Shown: positions 25,480 through 35,088, numbered from the stretch's first letter. The stretch: DNA of 41,278 nucleotides from Rhizophagus prolifer (GCA_019425655.1 NQWY01000007.1:1-41278), one strand, 5' to 3'. The notes: generated from the letters alone by a model not told the origin. Program-made: numbers and translations.

Positions 25480-27207
25480 TTACCAGAACCTCACATAAAG
25501 TGCAGTCAGTAAAAGTAATGTCACAACAATTAAAACCAATGTTCTGTTGTCTACTTTGAACATTGTGGCATCGATAACAAAAGCTTTCGGATTCACTTTT
25601 GGTCCTGCAAGACTGATTAGGATCATTGCTATAATTGTGATTACGAATGACCATCCCATATTAATTAAAAACGGAATTTCGGTAATCGTATGAACTACGC
25701 CATTTTCCAGTTTTTCATAGGTGAAAGCTGTGTATAACCAGGTTTCTTTTCCGAAAATTTCCACAGCAAAACTGTTGAAGAAAATTGCCAGAACGAATCC
25801 TAAAATTACGCCCACCAAAGCCGCAGTTCCTGTCGTTCTTTTCCAAAACATTCCCAAAAGGAACATCGCAAAAACGCCCGGACTGATGAATCCTGTATAT
25901 TTCTGGATGAAGGTAAATCCGCCTTCACCACCGATTCCCAAAACATCTGTCCAGGTAAATGCCAATGCCAGAAACATCGCAATGATAATCGCCCATCTTC
26001 CGGTTCTTACCATTTGGATTTCCGTTGCATCAGCCTTCAAATATTTTTTGTAAATGTCTAGCGTGAAAATCGTTGAAATACTGTTCACTTTTCCTGCCAA
26101 AGAAGCAACGATTGCCGCTGTCAAAGCTGCTACAGCAAGACCTTTCAGGCCAACCGGCAAAAATCCTAAGATTGCAGAATAAGCACCGTCTTTCACCCCA
26201 TTAAAGCCAGCCAAATGTCCTTTCGAGTATAAAACGTAGGCTGCAATTCCCGGAAGCATTACGATAATCGGCATAAATAATTTTAAAAATCCTGCGAATA
26301 AAATCCCGGTTCTCGCTGTCTTCAAATCAGCTCCCAAAGCTCTTTGCGTGATGTATTGGTTACAACCCCAATAATTTAAATTAACAATCCACTGTCCTGC
26401 AAAATACATTGCCAATCCCGGAAGGACAACATATTTCTGAACATCAAGATTTTCAGGCATTGCTAAAGTTGTCGTTGTTTTAACAGGCTTCTCAAGCATC
26501 AGATTGAAATGTTGCGGAGCTTCGTTCATCAAGGTCTGAAAACCCGTCAAAGCATTTCCTACAGCCGCTCCGTTGATTCTCTGGTCGACAATCTGAAGCG
26601 CCATATAAACCGTCGCAAAACCTCCTATAATTAAAACCGCCACCTGAATTACGTCGGTGTAACCGATTACTTTCATACCGCCAAGACCAATTAATAAAGC
26701 CATTAGAAGCAATCCAATCATAATGATGTGAAGATGACCGCCACCCAATAAAGTATCGATTGCCAAAGCTCCTAAATAAAGAATCGAAGTAAGATTGACA
26801 ATCACATATAAAAACAGCCAGAACACCGCCATAATCAGGGAAACCGATTTGTTGTAACGGGTTTCCAGGAATTGCGGCATCGTATAAATTTTGTTTTTAA
26901 GGTAAATCGGAATGAACCAAACTGCAATGATAATCAATGCGATCGCGGCAATCCACTCGTACGCTGCAACGGCAATTCCCACAAAAAAACCCTCACCGGA
27001 CATTCCGATGAACTGTTCCGCTGAGATGTTGGATGCAATTAAACTCGCTCCGATTGCCCACCACGTCAGTGAACCTTCTGCCAGGAAATAATCTTTACTT
27101 CCAGAAGCTGCGGATTTTTTCTTCTTATAAATCCAGATTCCGTAGCCTGCAACCACCACAAAATAAACTAGAAATATGATGATATCAAGAGTTGCTAAAT
27201 TTCCCAT
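25480..27207 (-). CDS. Sodium/solute symporter (SSS/SGLT family), probable arabinose uptake
   Basis: A 575-aa inner-membrane transporter with about 14 helices. Recognisable SSS/SGLT segments are SKDYFLAEGSLTWWAIGASLIASNISAEQFIG near the N-terminus, GGMKVIGYTDVIQV, and AALTAAIVASLAGKVNSISTIFTLDIYKKY. It starts 3 nt after the aldose 1-epimerase stop, at the end of the araBDA-epimerase operon, so L-arabinose (possibly also galactose or xylose) with Na+ is the likely cargo. The substrate is inferred from context. Confidence 0.9.
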   Translation of the reverse strand: MGNLATLDIIIFLVYFVVVAGYGIWIYKKKKSAASGSKDYFLAEGSLTWWAIGASLIASNISAEQFIGMSGEGFFVGIAVAAYEWIAAIALIIIAVWFIPIYLKNKIYTMPQFLETRYNKSVSLIMAVFWLFLYVIVNLTSILYLGALAIDTLLGGGHLHIIMIGLLLMALLIGLGGMKVIGYTDVIQVAVLIIGGFATVYMALQIVDQRINGAAVGNALTGFQTLMNEAPQHFNLMLEKPVKTTTTLAMPENLDVQKYVVLPGLAMYFAGQWIVNLNYWGCNQYITQRALGADLKTARTGILFAGFLKLFMPIIVMLPGIAAYVLYSKGHLAGFNGVKDGAYSAILGFLPVGLKGLAVAALTAAIVASLAGKVNSISTIFTLDIYKKYLKADATEIQMVRTGRWAIIIAMFLALAFTWTDVLGIGGEGGFTFIQKYTGFISPGVFAMFLLGMFWKRTTGTAALVGVILGFVLAIFFNSFAVEIFGKETWLYTAFTYEKLENGVVHTITEIPFLINMGWSFVITIIAMILISLAGPKVNPKAFVIDATMFKVDNRTLVLIVVTLLLLTALYVRFW

Positions 27208-27210
27208 ACT

Positions 27211-28371
27211 TTATTTTTTAACTGAGAATTTATAAATTGTTTTCGACTGGTATTTTTGTCCCGGCTTCAGTTCTGTAGAAGGAAAAGAAGCCTGGTTTGG
27301 AGAATCCGGAAAATGCTGCGTTTCCAAGCAAAAGCCTGTTCTAAATTCATTTTTCCCGCCCGTTTTGGTATCGAATTTTCCATCAAGGAAATTCCCGGAA
27401 TAGAACTGGACGCCCGGTTCATCGGTCAAAACCTCCATTACTCTACCCGACTCAGGATGGTAAACTTTAGCAATGCTTCTCAATCCGCTTCCGTTCAGAA
27501 TCCAGTTGTGGTCGTAACCTTTTCCTTTTTTCAGTTGGTCGTCATCTGCATTGATATCTTTTCCAATTGCTTTTGAAGCTGTGAAATCAAATGCACTTCC
27601 CTTCACCGCTTTTTGCTCACCTGTAGGAATCAAAGTTTCATTCACCGGTAAAAATTTATCCGCATTAATCTGCAATTCGTGGTCAAGAATTGTTTTTGAG
27701 AAATTCCCTGAAAGATTGAAATAAGAATGCTGAGTCAAATTCACAACAGTCGGTTTATCGGTTTCCGCTTCGTAAGAAATTTCCAAAGTGTTGTCGTCCG
27801 TCAAAGTATACAAAACGGTTGTGGTTAATTTTCCAGGATAGCCTTCTTCACCGTCTGCGCTTGTGTAAGTCAGTTTCAAAGTTGGGAATTTGGCATCTTT
27901 CACCGGTTCAATATTCCAGAATTTAGTATGGAATCCTTCTTTTCCACCGTGAAGACTGTTTGGACCGTCATTTTTGTCGATGTCATACGATTTACCTTCC
28001 AAAGTAAATTTGGCATTGGCAATTCTGTTTCCGTAACGGCCAATCAATGCTCCGAAATAATATGGATTTCCGTTGAAATAATCTTCAGGCTTTGTGAAAC
28101 CTAAAACGACATCTTCATATTTTCCGTTTTTATCGGGCGCGGTAAGTGAAGTAATGATTCCACCGAAGTTAATGACTTCCAGCTTCATCCCGTTTTTGTT
28201 GGTTAAAGTATATTTTTTGATGGAATCGCCTTTTGACGTGACTCCGTAATCTGAAACCTGTATGTTTTCCATTGTTTCCGGTTGAGTTTTTGATTGATTT
28301 TCTTTTTTATTGCACCCGAAAATACATAAAACGGCAAAAAGAATTATCAGGTTGATACTTGTTTTTCTCAT
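27211..28371 (-). CDS. galM: Aldose 1-epimerase (mutarotase), lipoprotein
   Basis: The enzyme interconverts alpha and beta anomers of sugars such as galactose and arabinose. The N-terminus MRKTSINLIILFAVLCIFGC is a lipoprotein signal with cysteine at residue 20, so it should act in the periplasm before uptake by the symporter downstream. Catalytic motifs are NSLHGGKEGFH, LTQHSYFNLSG (base/acid histidines) and CLETQHFPDSPN (glutamate). At 386 aa it is a normal secreted form. It sits 20 nt after araA and 3 nt before the symporter. Confidence 0.94.
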   Translation of the reverse strand: MRKTSINLIILFAVLCIFGCNKKENQSKTQPETMENIQVSDYGVTSKGDSIKKYTLTNKNGMKLEVINFGGIITSLTAPDKNGKYEDVVLGFTKPEDYFNGNPYYFGALIGRYGNRIANAKFTLEGKSYDIDKNDGPNSLHGGKEGFHTKFWNIEPVKDAKFPTLKLTYTSADGEEGYPGKLTTTVLYTLTDDNTLEISYEAETDKPTVVNLTQHSYFNLSGNFSKTILDHELQINADKFLPVNETLIPTGEQKAVKGSAFDFTASKAIGKDINADDDQLKKGKGYDHNWILNGSGLRSIAKVYHPESGRVMEVLTDEPGVQFYSGNFLDGKFDTKTGGKNEFRTGFCLETQHFPDSPNQASFPSTELKPGQKYQSKTIYKFSVKK

Positions 28372-28391
28372 TTTTTAGAAGTTTTGCAAGT

Positions 28392-29896
28392 TTAACGATA
28401 ATATATTTCATTCCAGCGAAGTGTGTTCTTAAAATCACGGATTTTTGTATCTTCATCAATAACAAGCGATTCGATACCTGCAATTTCTGCAAAATCTTCC
28501 AATTGTTCTACGCTGATGTTCTCACTGTAACACGTGTGATGCGCTCCACCTGCCAAAATCCAGGCTTCCGCCGCTGTGTACAAGTCAGGAAGAGGTTTCC
28601 AAAGGACTCTTGCAACCGGAAGTTTAGGCAATTCTTCGGTGATTTCCAACGCTTTTGTTTTATTGATTAACAGTCTGAAATGATTTCCGAAATCCATCAA
28701 AGCTGCATTTAAAGAATCGATATTTCCTCTCGAATTAAACACCAGACGAACCGGGTCAGCTTTTCCGCCAATTCCTAACGGATGAATTTCACAAGAAGGC
28801 TTGTCAACCGCTAAAACAGGATCAACTTCCAACATATGTGAACCTAAAATCGAAGGATTGGAAGGATTTAAATGATACGTATAATCTTCCATAAAGGCGT
28901 TTCCGCCATCCAAACCTTGTCCCATCGTTTTCATTGCACGAACCAAAGCGGCAGTTTTCCAATCGCCTTCTCCGGCAAATCCGTAACCCTTTTCCATTAA
29001 TCTTTGAACGGCAATTCCAGGCAATTGTTCCAATCCATGAAGATCTTCGAATGTATCTGAAAAACCTTTGAAATTTCCATCTTTCAGGAATTTTTCCAAA
29101 CCTAATTCAATTCTTGCGGCAACTTTCAGAGATTTTCTGTTTGAACCTCCGGAAAGAAGAGATTCTGCCATTTTGTATGAAGCTTCATATTCTTCAATTA
29201 AGGTTTTGATTTCACCATCACCAATTGAATTGACAACGCTCACCAAATCTCCGATTCCCCAAGTGTTTACCGAAAAACCAAATTTGGTTTCCGCTTCTAC
29301 TTTATCTCCGTCGGTAACGGCCACAAATCTCATATTATCACCAAAACGGGCGAACTTCGCACCTTGCCAATCATCCCAACCAGCCGCAACTCTAGTCCAT
29401 TCTCCAATCTGTTTCTGAACTCTTTCTTCCGCCCAATGTCCTACGACTACTTTTCTGTTTTTGCGCAGACGGCTTACCATAAATCCGAATTCACGGTCGC
29501 CGTGCGCAGCCTGATTCAGGTTCATAAAGTCCATATCCATCGTAGCCCACGGAATATCCTGATTGAACTGCGTATGCAAATGCAACATTGGTTTTTGTAA
29601 AGCGGTCAGTCCGCGAATCCACATTTTTGCTGGTGAAAATGTGTGCATCCAGGTTACGATTCCGATGCAGTTTTTTGCAAAGTTGGCAGCTGTAAGTGTC
29701 TCAAAAATTTCTTCTGTTGTTTTTACGGTTGGCTTTAAAACGACTTTCACAGGAATCTGTGACGAAGCATTGAACGCTTCTACAATTTTTGCTGAATGTT
29801 CTGCAACCTGCGCTAATGTTTCAGGGCCGTATAAATGCTGGCTTCCGGTGATGAACCAGATTTCTTTCGTATTGAGAGGTGTTAACTTTTTTCCAT
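28392..29896 (-). CDS. araA: L-arabinose isomerase, with disturbed start
   Basis: Converts L-arabinose to L-ribulose in the cytoplasm. Catalytic features are present: [30 protein letters not shown] and GAHHTCYS. The frame is open to 29888 and encodes the conserved N-terminus [20 protein letters not shown]. There is no in-frame ATG, GTG or TTG before a stop codon except a GTG at 29750, which would remove the conserved GSQHLYG region. The only nearby ATG (29896) is followed by six A and is out of frame by one base; seven A would join it. The ATG lies inside a palindromic repeat. This is either a real frameshift, a homopolymer sequencing error, or use of a rare start codon. Confidence 0.85.
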
Positions 29897-30004
29897 AGGT
29901 TTTACCTACGGCTATTCATATTGAATCCTTCGGATTCTGTATGGTTTGTGCATTTTTCGCCATAGGTTTCACCTACGGCTACTGATGTTGAACCCTTCGG
30001 GTTC
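29893..30004. repeat. Tandem 67-bp repeat with CCTACGG and CCTTCGG palindromes (two units)
   Basis: Unit A is 29893-29937 and unit B 29960-30004, a 67-bp period. Each has CCATAGGTTT(T/C)ACCTACGGC and then a hairpin: GAATCCTTCGGATTC in A, GAACCCTTCGGGTTC in B. The T-A pair of A is C-G in B, a compensating change. Unit A covers the only candidate ATG of araA. Confidence 0.8.
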
Positions 30005-30065
30005 GTAGTCTTCTATTGAACGATGACAATTGCAAAAAGCTAAAAGCCATTCGCCAGAAGCCAAA

Positions 30066-30764
30066 CTACTGTCCATAATAGGCATTTTTCCCGTGTTTTC
30101 GTTCGTAATGTTTTTTGATGAGTGAATCTTTCAAACGTGGCGCATTCGGATTAATTTGCCTTGTGAGATAAGCCATCTCGGCGATTGTTTCGAGAACTTT
30201 GCTATTATAAACGGCTTTTTCAGCATTTTTCCCCCAGGTGAACGGTCCGTGATTTCCGATTAGTACCATTTCCACTTCTTCGTAAGACAGTTTTTTTTCC
30301 TTAAAACACTCTAAAATTTGAATTCCGGTGTTGTATTCGTAATTGCCCTCGATTAAATCATCACGCATTGGCGGTGCGCAAGGAATATCTGTTGTCAGAT
30401 GGTCTGCGTGGGTCGTTCCAAAAATTGGAATATCTAATTGCGCCTGTGCCCAAGCTACGGAATAGATGGCGTGTGTATGTGAGATTCCACCGATGTTTTC
30501 CCAGTTTTTGTAGAGATAAGCGTGGGTTTTGGTATCGGAAGAAGGTCTTAGATTTCCTTCCACCACATTAGCATCGTAATCTAAAATCACAATATCTTCC
30601 GGTTTCAATAATTCATAAGGAACACCGCTTGGTTTGATGGCAAAGATTCCTTTGTCACGGTCAACGGCACTTACGTTTCCGAATGTGTAAACGACCAGCT
30701 TCAACGCATCGAGCTGCATATTGGCTTCGTAACATTCTCGTTTTAATTCTTTATAGATGCTCAT
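30066..30764 (-). CDS. araD: L-ribulose-5-phosphate 4-epimerase
   Basis: Converts L-ribulose 5-phosphate to D-xylulose 5-phosphate, the entry into the pentose phosphate pathway. It is a class II aldolase fold with zinc ligands H96 and H98 in SHTHAIYS and H172 in GNHGPFTWG. Further catalytic residues D77 (SSDTKTH) and D121 (THADHLTTD) match the E. coli enzyme pattern. The start MSIYKELKRECYEAN at 30764 gives 232 aa; an upstream in-frame ATG at 30824 adds 20 residues (KYLILKSINISI...) not expected in the family. Confidence 0.95.
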   Translation of the reverse strand: MSIYKELKRECYEANMQLDALKLVVYTFGNVSAVDRDKGIFAIKPSGVPYELLKPEDIVILDYDANVVEGNLRPSSDTKTHAYLYKNWENIGGISHTHAIYSVAWAQAQLDIPIFGTTHADHLTTDIPCAPPMRDDLIEGNYEYNTGIQILECFKEKKLSYEEVEMVLIGNHGPFTWGKNAEKAVYNSKVLETIAEMAYLTRQINPNAPRLKDSLIKKHYERKHGKNAYYGQ

Positions 30765-30829
30765 TTTTATTTTATTAATGATTGAAATATTAATTGATTT
30801 AAGAATCAAATATTTATTTTTCAATTGCG

Positions 30830-30941
30830 TCGGGCTTTAGCCCGATGTCTTATTTTTGATTTTCATTTGGCTTTAGCCAAAATTTACGTTTCGGCTAAAG
30901 CCGAATTTGTTTTCGTTCTTTTGTAGACGGGCTAAAGCCCG
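30830..30941. repeat. Four GGCT(AAA/TTT)AGCC palindromes
   Basis: TCGGGCTTTAGCCCGA (30830-30845), TTTGGCTTTAGCCAAA (30866-30881), TTCGGCTAAAGCCGAA (30890-30905) and CGGGCTAAAGCCCG (30928-30941). All share the GGC core arms and keep the stem despite different outer bases. The last is followed by CCTCTATTGA, similar to the tail of the element at 15110. Confidence 0.85.
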
Positions 30942-30987
30942 CCTCTATTGAATAATCTTATTCAAGTTTTGAACGTCGAATTGCACA

Positions 30988-31073
30988 CAGCCCGGCTTGA
31001 GCGGAAATCCTTTTTTGCATTGGAAAAAGCCCTGGCAAAAAAAGATTGGGAGCGGAAGACGGATAAAGCTGCC
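30988..31073 (-). repeat. R3 intergenic repeat, copy 4 (between araB and araD)
   Basis: Left end CAGCCCGGCTTGAGCGG, right end GGAAGACGGATAAAGCTGCC, with CCTTTTTTGC and GCAAAAAAAG arms as in copy 1. It is 166 nt beyond the araB stop, because another repeat lies between. Confidence 0.8.
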
Positions 31074-31138
31074 ATAATAATTTTAGTTATTGGTTGATAG
31101 TTGTTGGTTGATGGTTTTTAAATGGTTGTAATTATTTA

Positions 31139-31217
31139 ACAGGGCGCCTCTACGAGGCTCTCTTTGTGATGATAATATTTACATATTTGCTATTAACAGG
31201 GCGCTCCTAACGGAGCT
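31139..31217. repeat. Nested palindrome element, second copy
   Basis: Contains CCTCTACGAGG, TTTGTGATG, CTATTAACAG and GCTCCTAACGGAGC in the same order as the left half of the element at 11018. The second palindrome has one extra central A. It begins 22 nt after the araB stop on the minus strand. Confidence 0.75.
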
Positions 31218-31239
31218 TTTCTGCTTTAACTTCTATCAA

Positions 31240-32937
31240 CTATAAACTTTCAACCGTCAACTTTTTCTTTGATTTGATATTATTTTCTGTGAAATCTGCG
31301 AGAATCTGATACTGTTTCATAAATTCTGCATATTTTTCTACCTTTTCCACTTGTGGGAAATATTCTGCTTCGAAATCGGAGCCCATTTTCTGGCTGGCTT
31401 GCTGAACAGTCGGGTAAATTCCAGCCGCAACAGCCGCATAAATGGCCGCACCCAAAGCCGGAGCCTGGTCTGATTCCGCCACTACAATCGGCATATTAAG
31501 AACGTTGGCCAACGTCTGCATAATGAAAGGGGATTTTCTGGCAACGCCTCCGATTCCGATTACTTTTTCGATTTTTACGCCTTCTTCTTCGAAACGGTCG
31601 ACTATTTTTTTTGCTCCAAAGCAAATCGCATTCACCAAAGCTTTGAAAATATGCGGTGCTTTTGTTCCCAAGGAAAGGTTGTTAATCGCCATTTTCAGTT
31701 CCTGATTGGCATCGGGAGTCCTTCGTCCGTTAATCCAATCCAAGGCAACGGGAACAACTTCCGAAAGTGGAATTTTTTCCGCTTCCAAAGTGAGATTGCG
31801 AATAATATTGTTCTCTATTTCTTCTTTTAGCAACTGTTTTTGACTTTCATCAATGACATTGGAATTCATCAGAATATTGTGAGTCGGCCAAGTTAGAATG
31901 TCTTTGTACCACGCCAAAACATCACCAAATGCAGATTGCCCCGCTTCTAATCCCATCAATCCCGGAATCACGGAACCATCGACCTGTCCGCAGATTCCTT
32001 TAACGGTTTTGTCGCCGATAATTTCGTTGGGAGCGACCATAATATCGCAGGTTGACGTTCCCATAATTCTGATTAGTGTATTCTCCTCGACTTTTGCTCC
32101 CACCGCTCCGGAATGAGCATCGAAAGTTCCGACAGCAATTACCGTATTGGTCGTTAAGCCCAATTTTGTTGCCCATTCTTCATTCAGTTTTCCGGCAATT
32201 TCATCGGACGTGTAGGTTTTATCGTACAGCCTGTCACGAAGTTCTGCCAGTGAAGAATCCAGCTGACCGAGAAACTCTTTGGAAGGAAGTCCATCCCACG
32301 ATTCGTGCCACATTGCTTTGTGACCGGCCGCACAACGACTTCTTTTAAAAGTTGCTAAATCCTGGTTGTCGGAAAGTAAAAAGGTAATGTAATCGCAATG
32401 TTCCATCCAGCTGTACGCCGCATTTTTCACAGCTTCATCTTCTCTGTTGATGTGAAGGATTTTTGCCCAAAACCATTCGGAAGAATAGATTCCGCCTTCA
32501 AATTTTGTATAATCTTCACCTCCCCAGTTTCTTGCCAGATGATTGATTTCTTCGGCTTCACCAATGGAAGTATGGTCTTTCCACAACACCATCATTGCAT
32601 TGGGATTTTCTGAAAATTCAGGCAAAAGTGACAAGGCAATTCCATCCTTATTCACGGGAAGCGGTGACGAACCTGTCGTATCAATACAAATGCTGACAAT
32701 ATTTTCCGGCGCAACGCCACTTTCTTTCACAACGGTTGAAATGGTTTTTTCCAAACCTTCGATGTGGTCGAGCGGATGCTGACGAAATTGGTTTTCTTCC
32801 GGCTTGCAGAACTTTCCTTCTTTCCATCTTTTATAGTAGCTTACGGAAGTTGCCAGTTCTGCCCCGTTTTCCGTATCAATCAAAACGGCCCGAACAGAAT
32901 CTGTTCCGTAGTCTAAGCCGATAACGTATTTTTTCAT
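31240..32937 (-). CDS. araB: Ribulokinase
   Basis: FGGY-family kinase, 565 aa, phosphorylating L-ribulose. The N-terminal phosphate motif is GLDYGTDSVRAVLID. Further features are VGTFDAHSGAVGA, MGTSTCDIMVAP, the Gly-rich GIGGVARKSPFIMQTLANV near residue 460, and ALGAAIYAAVAAG. The length fits bacterial AraB. It is followed at 30066 by araD and then araA, the order B-D-A. Upstream lies a gap with a 13-bp inverted repeat that may control it. Confidence 0.95.
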   Translation of the reverse strand: MKKYVIGLDYGTDSVRAVLIDTENGAELATSVSYYKRWKEGKFCKPEENQFRQHPLDHIEGLEKTISTVVKESGVAPENIVSICIDTTGSSPLPVNKDGIALSLLPEFSENPNAMMVLWKDHTSIGEAEEINHLARNWGGEDYTKFEGGIYSSEWFWAKILHINREDEAVKNAAYSWMEHCDYITFLLSDNQDLATFKRSRCAAGHKAMWHESWDGLPSKEFLGQLDSSLAELRDRLYDKTYTSDEIAGKLNEEWATKLGLTTNTVIAVGTFDAHSGAVGAKVEENTLIRIMGTSTCDIMVAPNEIIGDKTVKGICGQVDGSVIPGLMGLEAGQSAFGDVLAWYKDILTWPTHNILMNSNVIDESQKQLLKEEIENNIIRNLTLEAEKIPLSEVVPVALDWINGRRTPDANQELKMAINNLSLGTKAPHIFKALVNAICFGAKKIVDRFEEEGVKIEKVIGIGGVARKSPFIMQTLANVLNMPIVVAESDQAPALGAAIYAAVAAGIYPTVQQASQKMGSDFEAEYFPQVEKVEKYAEFMKQYQILADFTENNIKSKKKLTVESL

Positions 32938-32965
32938 TAACGAAAGTGATTTATTTTGATTATTT

Positions 32966-33080
32966 GTTTTTAGCTCTTTTTAAAATAACTGATGCAATGG
33001 ATTACATTCTACAAAGATTTTTCATTAAGTTTTCATTTACCTTAAAGAATTCTCCTGTTTTCTGTTTAAGAGCTAAAAAC
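32966..33080. repeat. 13-bp perfect inverted repeat framing the araB upstream gap
   Basis: GTTTTTAGCTCTT at 32966-32978 and AAGAGCTAAAAAC at 33068-33080 are exact reverse complements, separated by 89 bp. They fill the 168-bp spacer between the GH51 stop and araB start. On the minus strand the spacer also holds AAAAATCTTTG, close to a -7 box. Confidence 0.7.
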
Positions 33081-33105
33081 ATCCTTTATTTATGGTAGTT
33101 TGGAG

Positions 33106-35088
33106 CTATTTTATTTTCAAAATCACTAAAGAATTTGCCGGAATTTCAACAGAAATCTTTCCTTTTTTAATGGCCTGCGTTTCTTCTTTTGGTGTAATGG
33201 TTTCTGATTTGAAATTATTTTCATCGGAAAGTCCTGCAGAAGTCAGTACAATTTTGGTCATTTGACTACCAATTTTAATATTTTTCGGGTTGATTTCAAC
33301 CGAAGTTTCCTGAGAATTAGCATTAACAATTTTAATGATGGTTTCTTCCTTTTTAAGGTCACGAACTGCCGATGCATAGAGATTATTCTCCCCTTTCAAC
33401 GGTTTTCCGTTTTCTGAGATTTTAATTAAATCTGTTCCTTTGTTGTTGGAGAATAATTTCTGAACGTAATAATTCGGAGTAGCGTAAGATTTTAAATTAT
33501 TGAACCAAATTAAATCTGGCGTCCATTGCCAGCCGTCTGCGTGGGCGAAAAGCGGTGCATAAGAAGTCATTGTCACGACATCTGCGTTGCGTTCCAGTCC
33601 AGTCATAAAAGCGGCTTCTGAAAGTGCGGTCAACCAGTTGTTCTTATTGTCAGGTTTCACAACGCCAACCGATTGTGCGGCATATTCTCCGGCAAAAACT
33701 TTTGGTCCGAAACGGTCGTATTTATCGTATCTATCTGCATTTTTTAAGAACCATTCCGGAGAATTGTAGTAATGTTCGTCAACAATCTGAGCATTCAGTT
33801 TTTTAAGTTCTTTCCAGCCGTAATCGAAAAATTCGCCATCGGGAGACGGCCCGCTTCCGGAAATGATTTTGATATCGGGATATTTGGCGTGAATCGCTTT
33901 TTCAAAAACTTTGTAACGCTCGATGTAATCTGCACCCCATTGCTCGTTTCCAACGCCGATGAATTTCATATTAAAAGGTTTCGAATGTCCCATTTCTGTA
34001 CGGATCTTTCCCCATTTCGTGTTGGAATCACCGTTTGCAAATTCAATCAAATCCAAAGCATCCTGAATGTAGGGGTTTAAATCTTCCATTTTTACAAGCT
34101 CTGCAGTGTTAAACTGACAAGCCATTCCGCAGCTTAAAATCGGAAGCGGTTCTGCACCTAAATCCTCCGCCAACTGGAAATATTCAAAAAAGCCAAGTCC
34201 GAAAGATTGCCAGTAATCCGGTGTAAGACGATGGGCAAATCCGTTATTCCATTTATTGATAAGATTTTCGCGGTCTTCCACTTTACCAATCGTTTTTTTC
34301 CATTGATAACGTTCTGCCAAAGTTCTTCCTTCGACAATACAACCGCCCGGAAAACGTAAAAATCCCGGCTGTAAATCGTATAATTTCTGAACCAAATCCT
34401 TTCTTAAACCTCCTTTTCTGCCTTTCCAGGTGTCTTGCGGAAACAGTGAAATCATATCCATATTCACAACACCTTTTCCGGTGAAAGTGATTTGAAGCTT
34501 TGCTTTTTCAACAGTTTTGGAAGGTGAGAAAACAGCATTGTATTTTTGCCATCCTCCGCCTTTTATGATGGTGGATATTGAGGATATCACTGTTCCGTTT
34601 TCATCAATCAGACTTGTATTGATGGCAGAAATATTGCCTGAAATGTTTTCTAGATTGAAATTTAAGTCATATTTCTCCCCTTGATGCAGACCAATTCCTC
34701 TGAAACCTTCATTTTCCAGCACATAATTTTTATTATTCCAAACCGTGATTCTTGCGTAGTTTTTATTGGTTTTGGATTTGTCGGTTATAATCGTCAAAAA
34801 ACCAGAATCCAAGTTTGGAGACAATGTTTTTGTATTGAGTTGTTTCCAGCCTGTCAAAGGTTCATCGAACTCGAAACTGCGGTTTTTAATCAATTCAGCA
34901 TATAATCCGCCGTCTGCCGCAAAGTTGATGTCCTCGAAGAAAATCCCATACATCGTTGGCTGGATTTTGATGTTGGTAGAAGTTCCGTCCAAATCGAGGA
35001 AATGGGTTTTGATAGTTTTATTTTGGGCTGAAAAAAATGCAACACTTAGCGAAATAGCGGCTGTGAATATTTTGGTTTTTGTTTTCAT
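33106..35088 (-). CDS. GH51 alpha-L-arabinofuranosidase, secreted
   Basis: Releases alpha-L-arabinofuranose side chains from arabinoxylan or arabinan. Signal peptide MKTKTKIFTAAISLSVAFFSAQ is clear. The acid/base is E382 in GVGNEQWGADY and the nucleophile E468 in FAGEYAAQS. PGFLRFPGGCIVEG is the conserved barrel motif. A beta-sandwich/CBM-like insert around residues 85-215 precedes the barrel, as in the longer Bacteroidota members. At 660 aa it is full length. A perfect palindrome lies between it and the upstream GH3. Confidence 0.94.
   Translation of the reverse strand: MKTKTKIFTAAISLSVAFFSAQNKTIKTHFLDLDGTSTNIKIQPTMYGIFFEDINFAADGGLYAELIKNRSFEFDEPLTGWKQLNTKTLSPNLDSGFLTIITDKSKTNKNYARITVWNNKNYVLENEGFRGIGLHQGEKYDLNFNLENISGNISAINTSLIDENGTVISSISTIIKGGGWQKYNAVFSPSKTVEKAKLQITFTGKGVVNMDMISLFPQDTWKGRKGGLRKDLVQKLYDLQPGFLRFPGGCIVEGRTLAERYQWKKTIGKVEDRENLINKWNNGFAHRLTPDYWQSFGLGFFEYFQLAEDLGAEPLPILSCGMACQFNTAELVKMEDLNPYIQDALDLIEFANGDSNTKWGKIRTEMGHSKPFNMKFIGVGNEQWGADYIERYKVFEKAIHAKYPDIKIISGSGPSPDGEFFDYGWKELKKLNAQIVDEHYYNSPEWFLKNADRYDKYDRFGPKVFAGEYAAQSVGVVKPDNKNNWLTALSEAAFMTGLERNADVVTMTSYAPLFAHADGWQWTPDLIWFNNLKSYATPNYYVQKLFSNNKGTDLIKISENGKPLKGENNLYASAVRDLKKEETIIKIVNANSQETSVEINPKNIKIGSQMTKIVLTSAGLSDENNFKSETITPKEETQAIKKGKISVEIPANSLVILKIK

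Larger units (their letters stand above)
30765..31239. other. Repeat-packed spacer between araB and araD
   Basis: Over 475 bp with no gene. Plus-strand order: four GGCTWWAGCC palindromes (30830-30941), an R3 repeat (30988-31073), about 65 bp of TTGGTTGATAG-like sequence, and a CCTCTACGAGG/GCTCCTAACGGAGC element (31139-31217). Confidence 0.8.
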
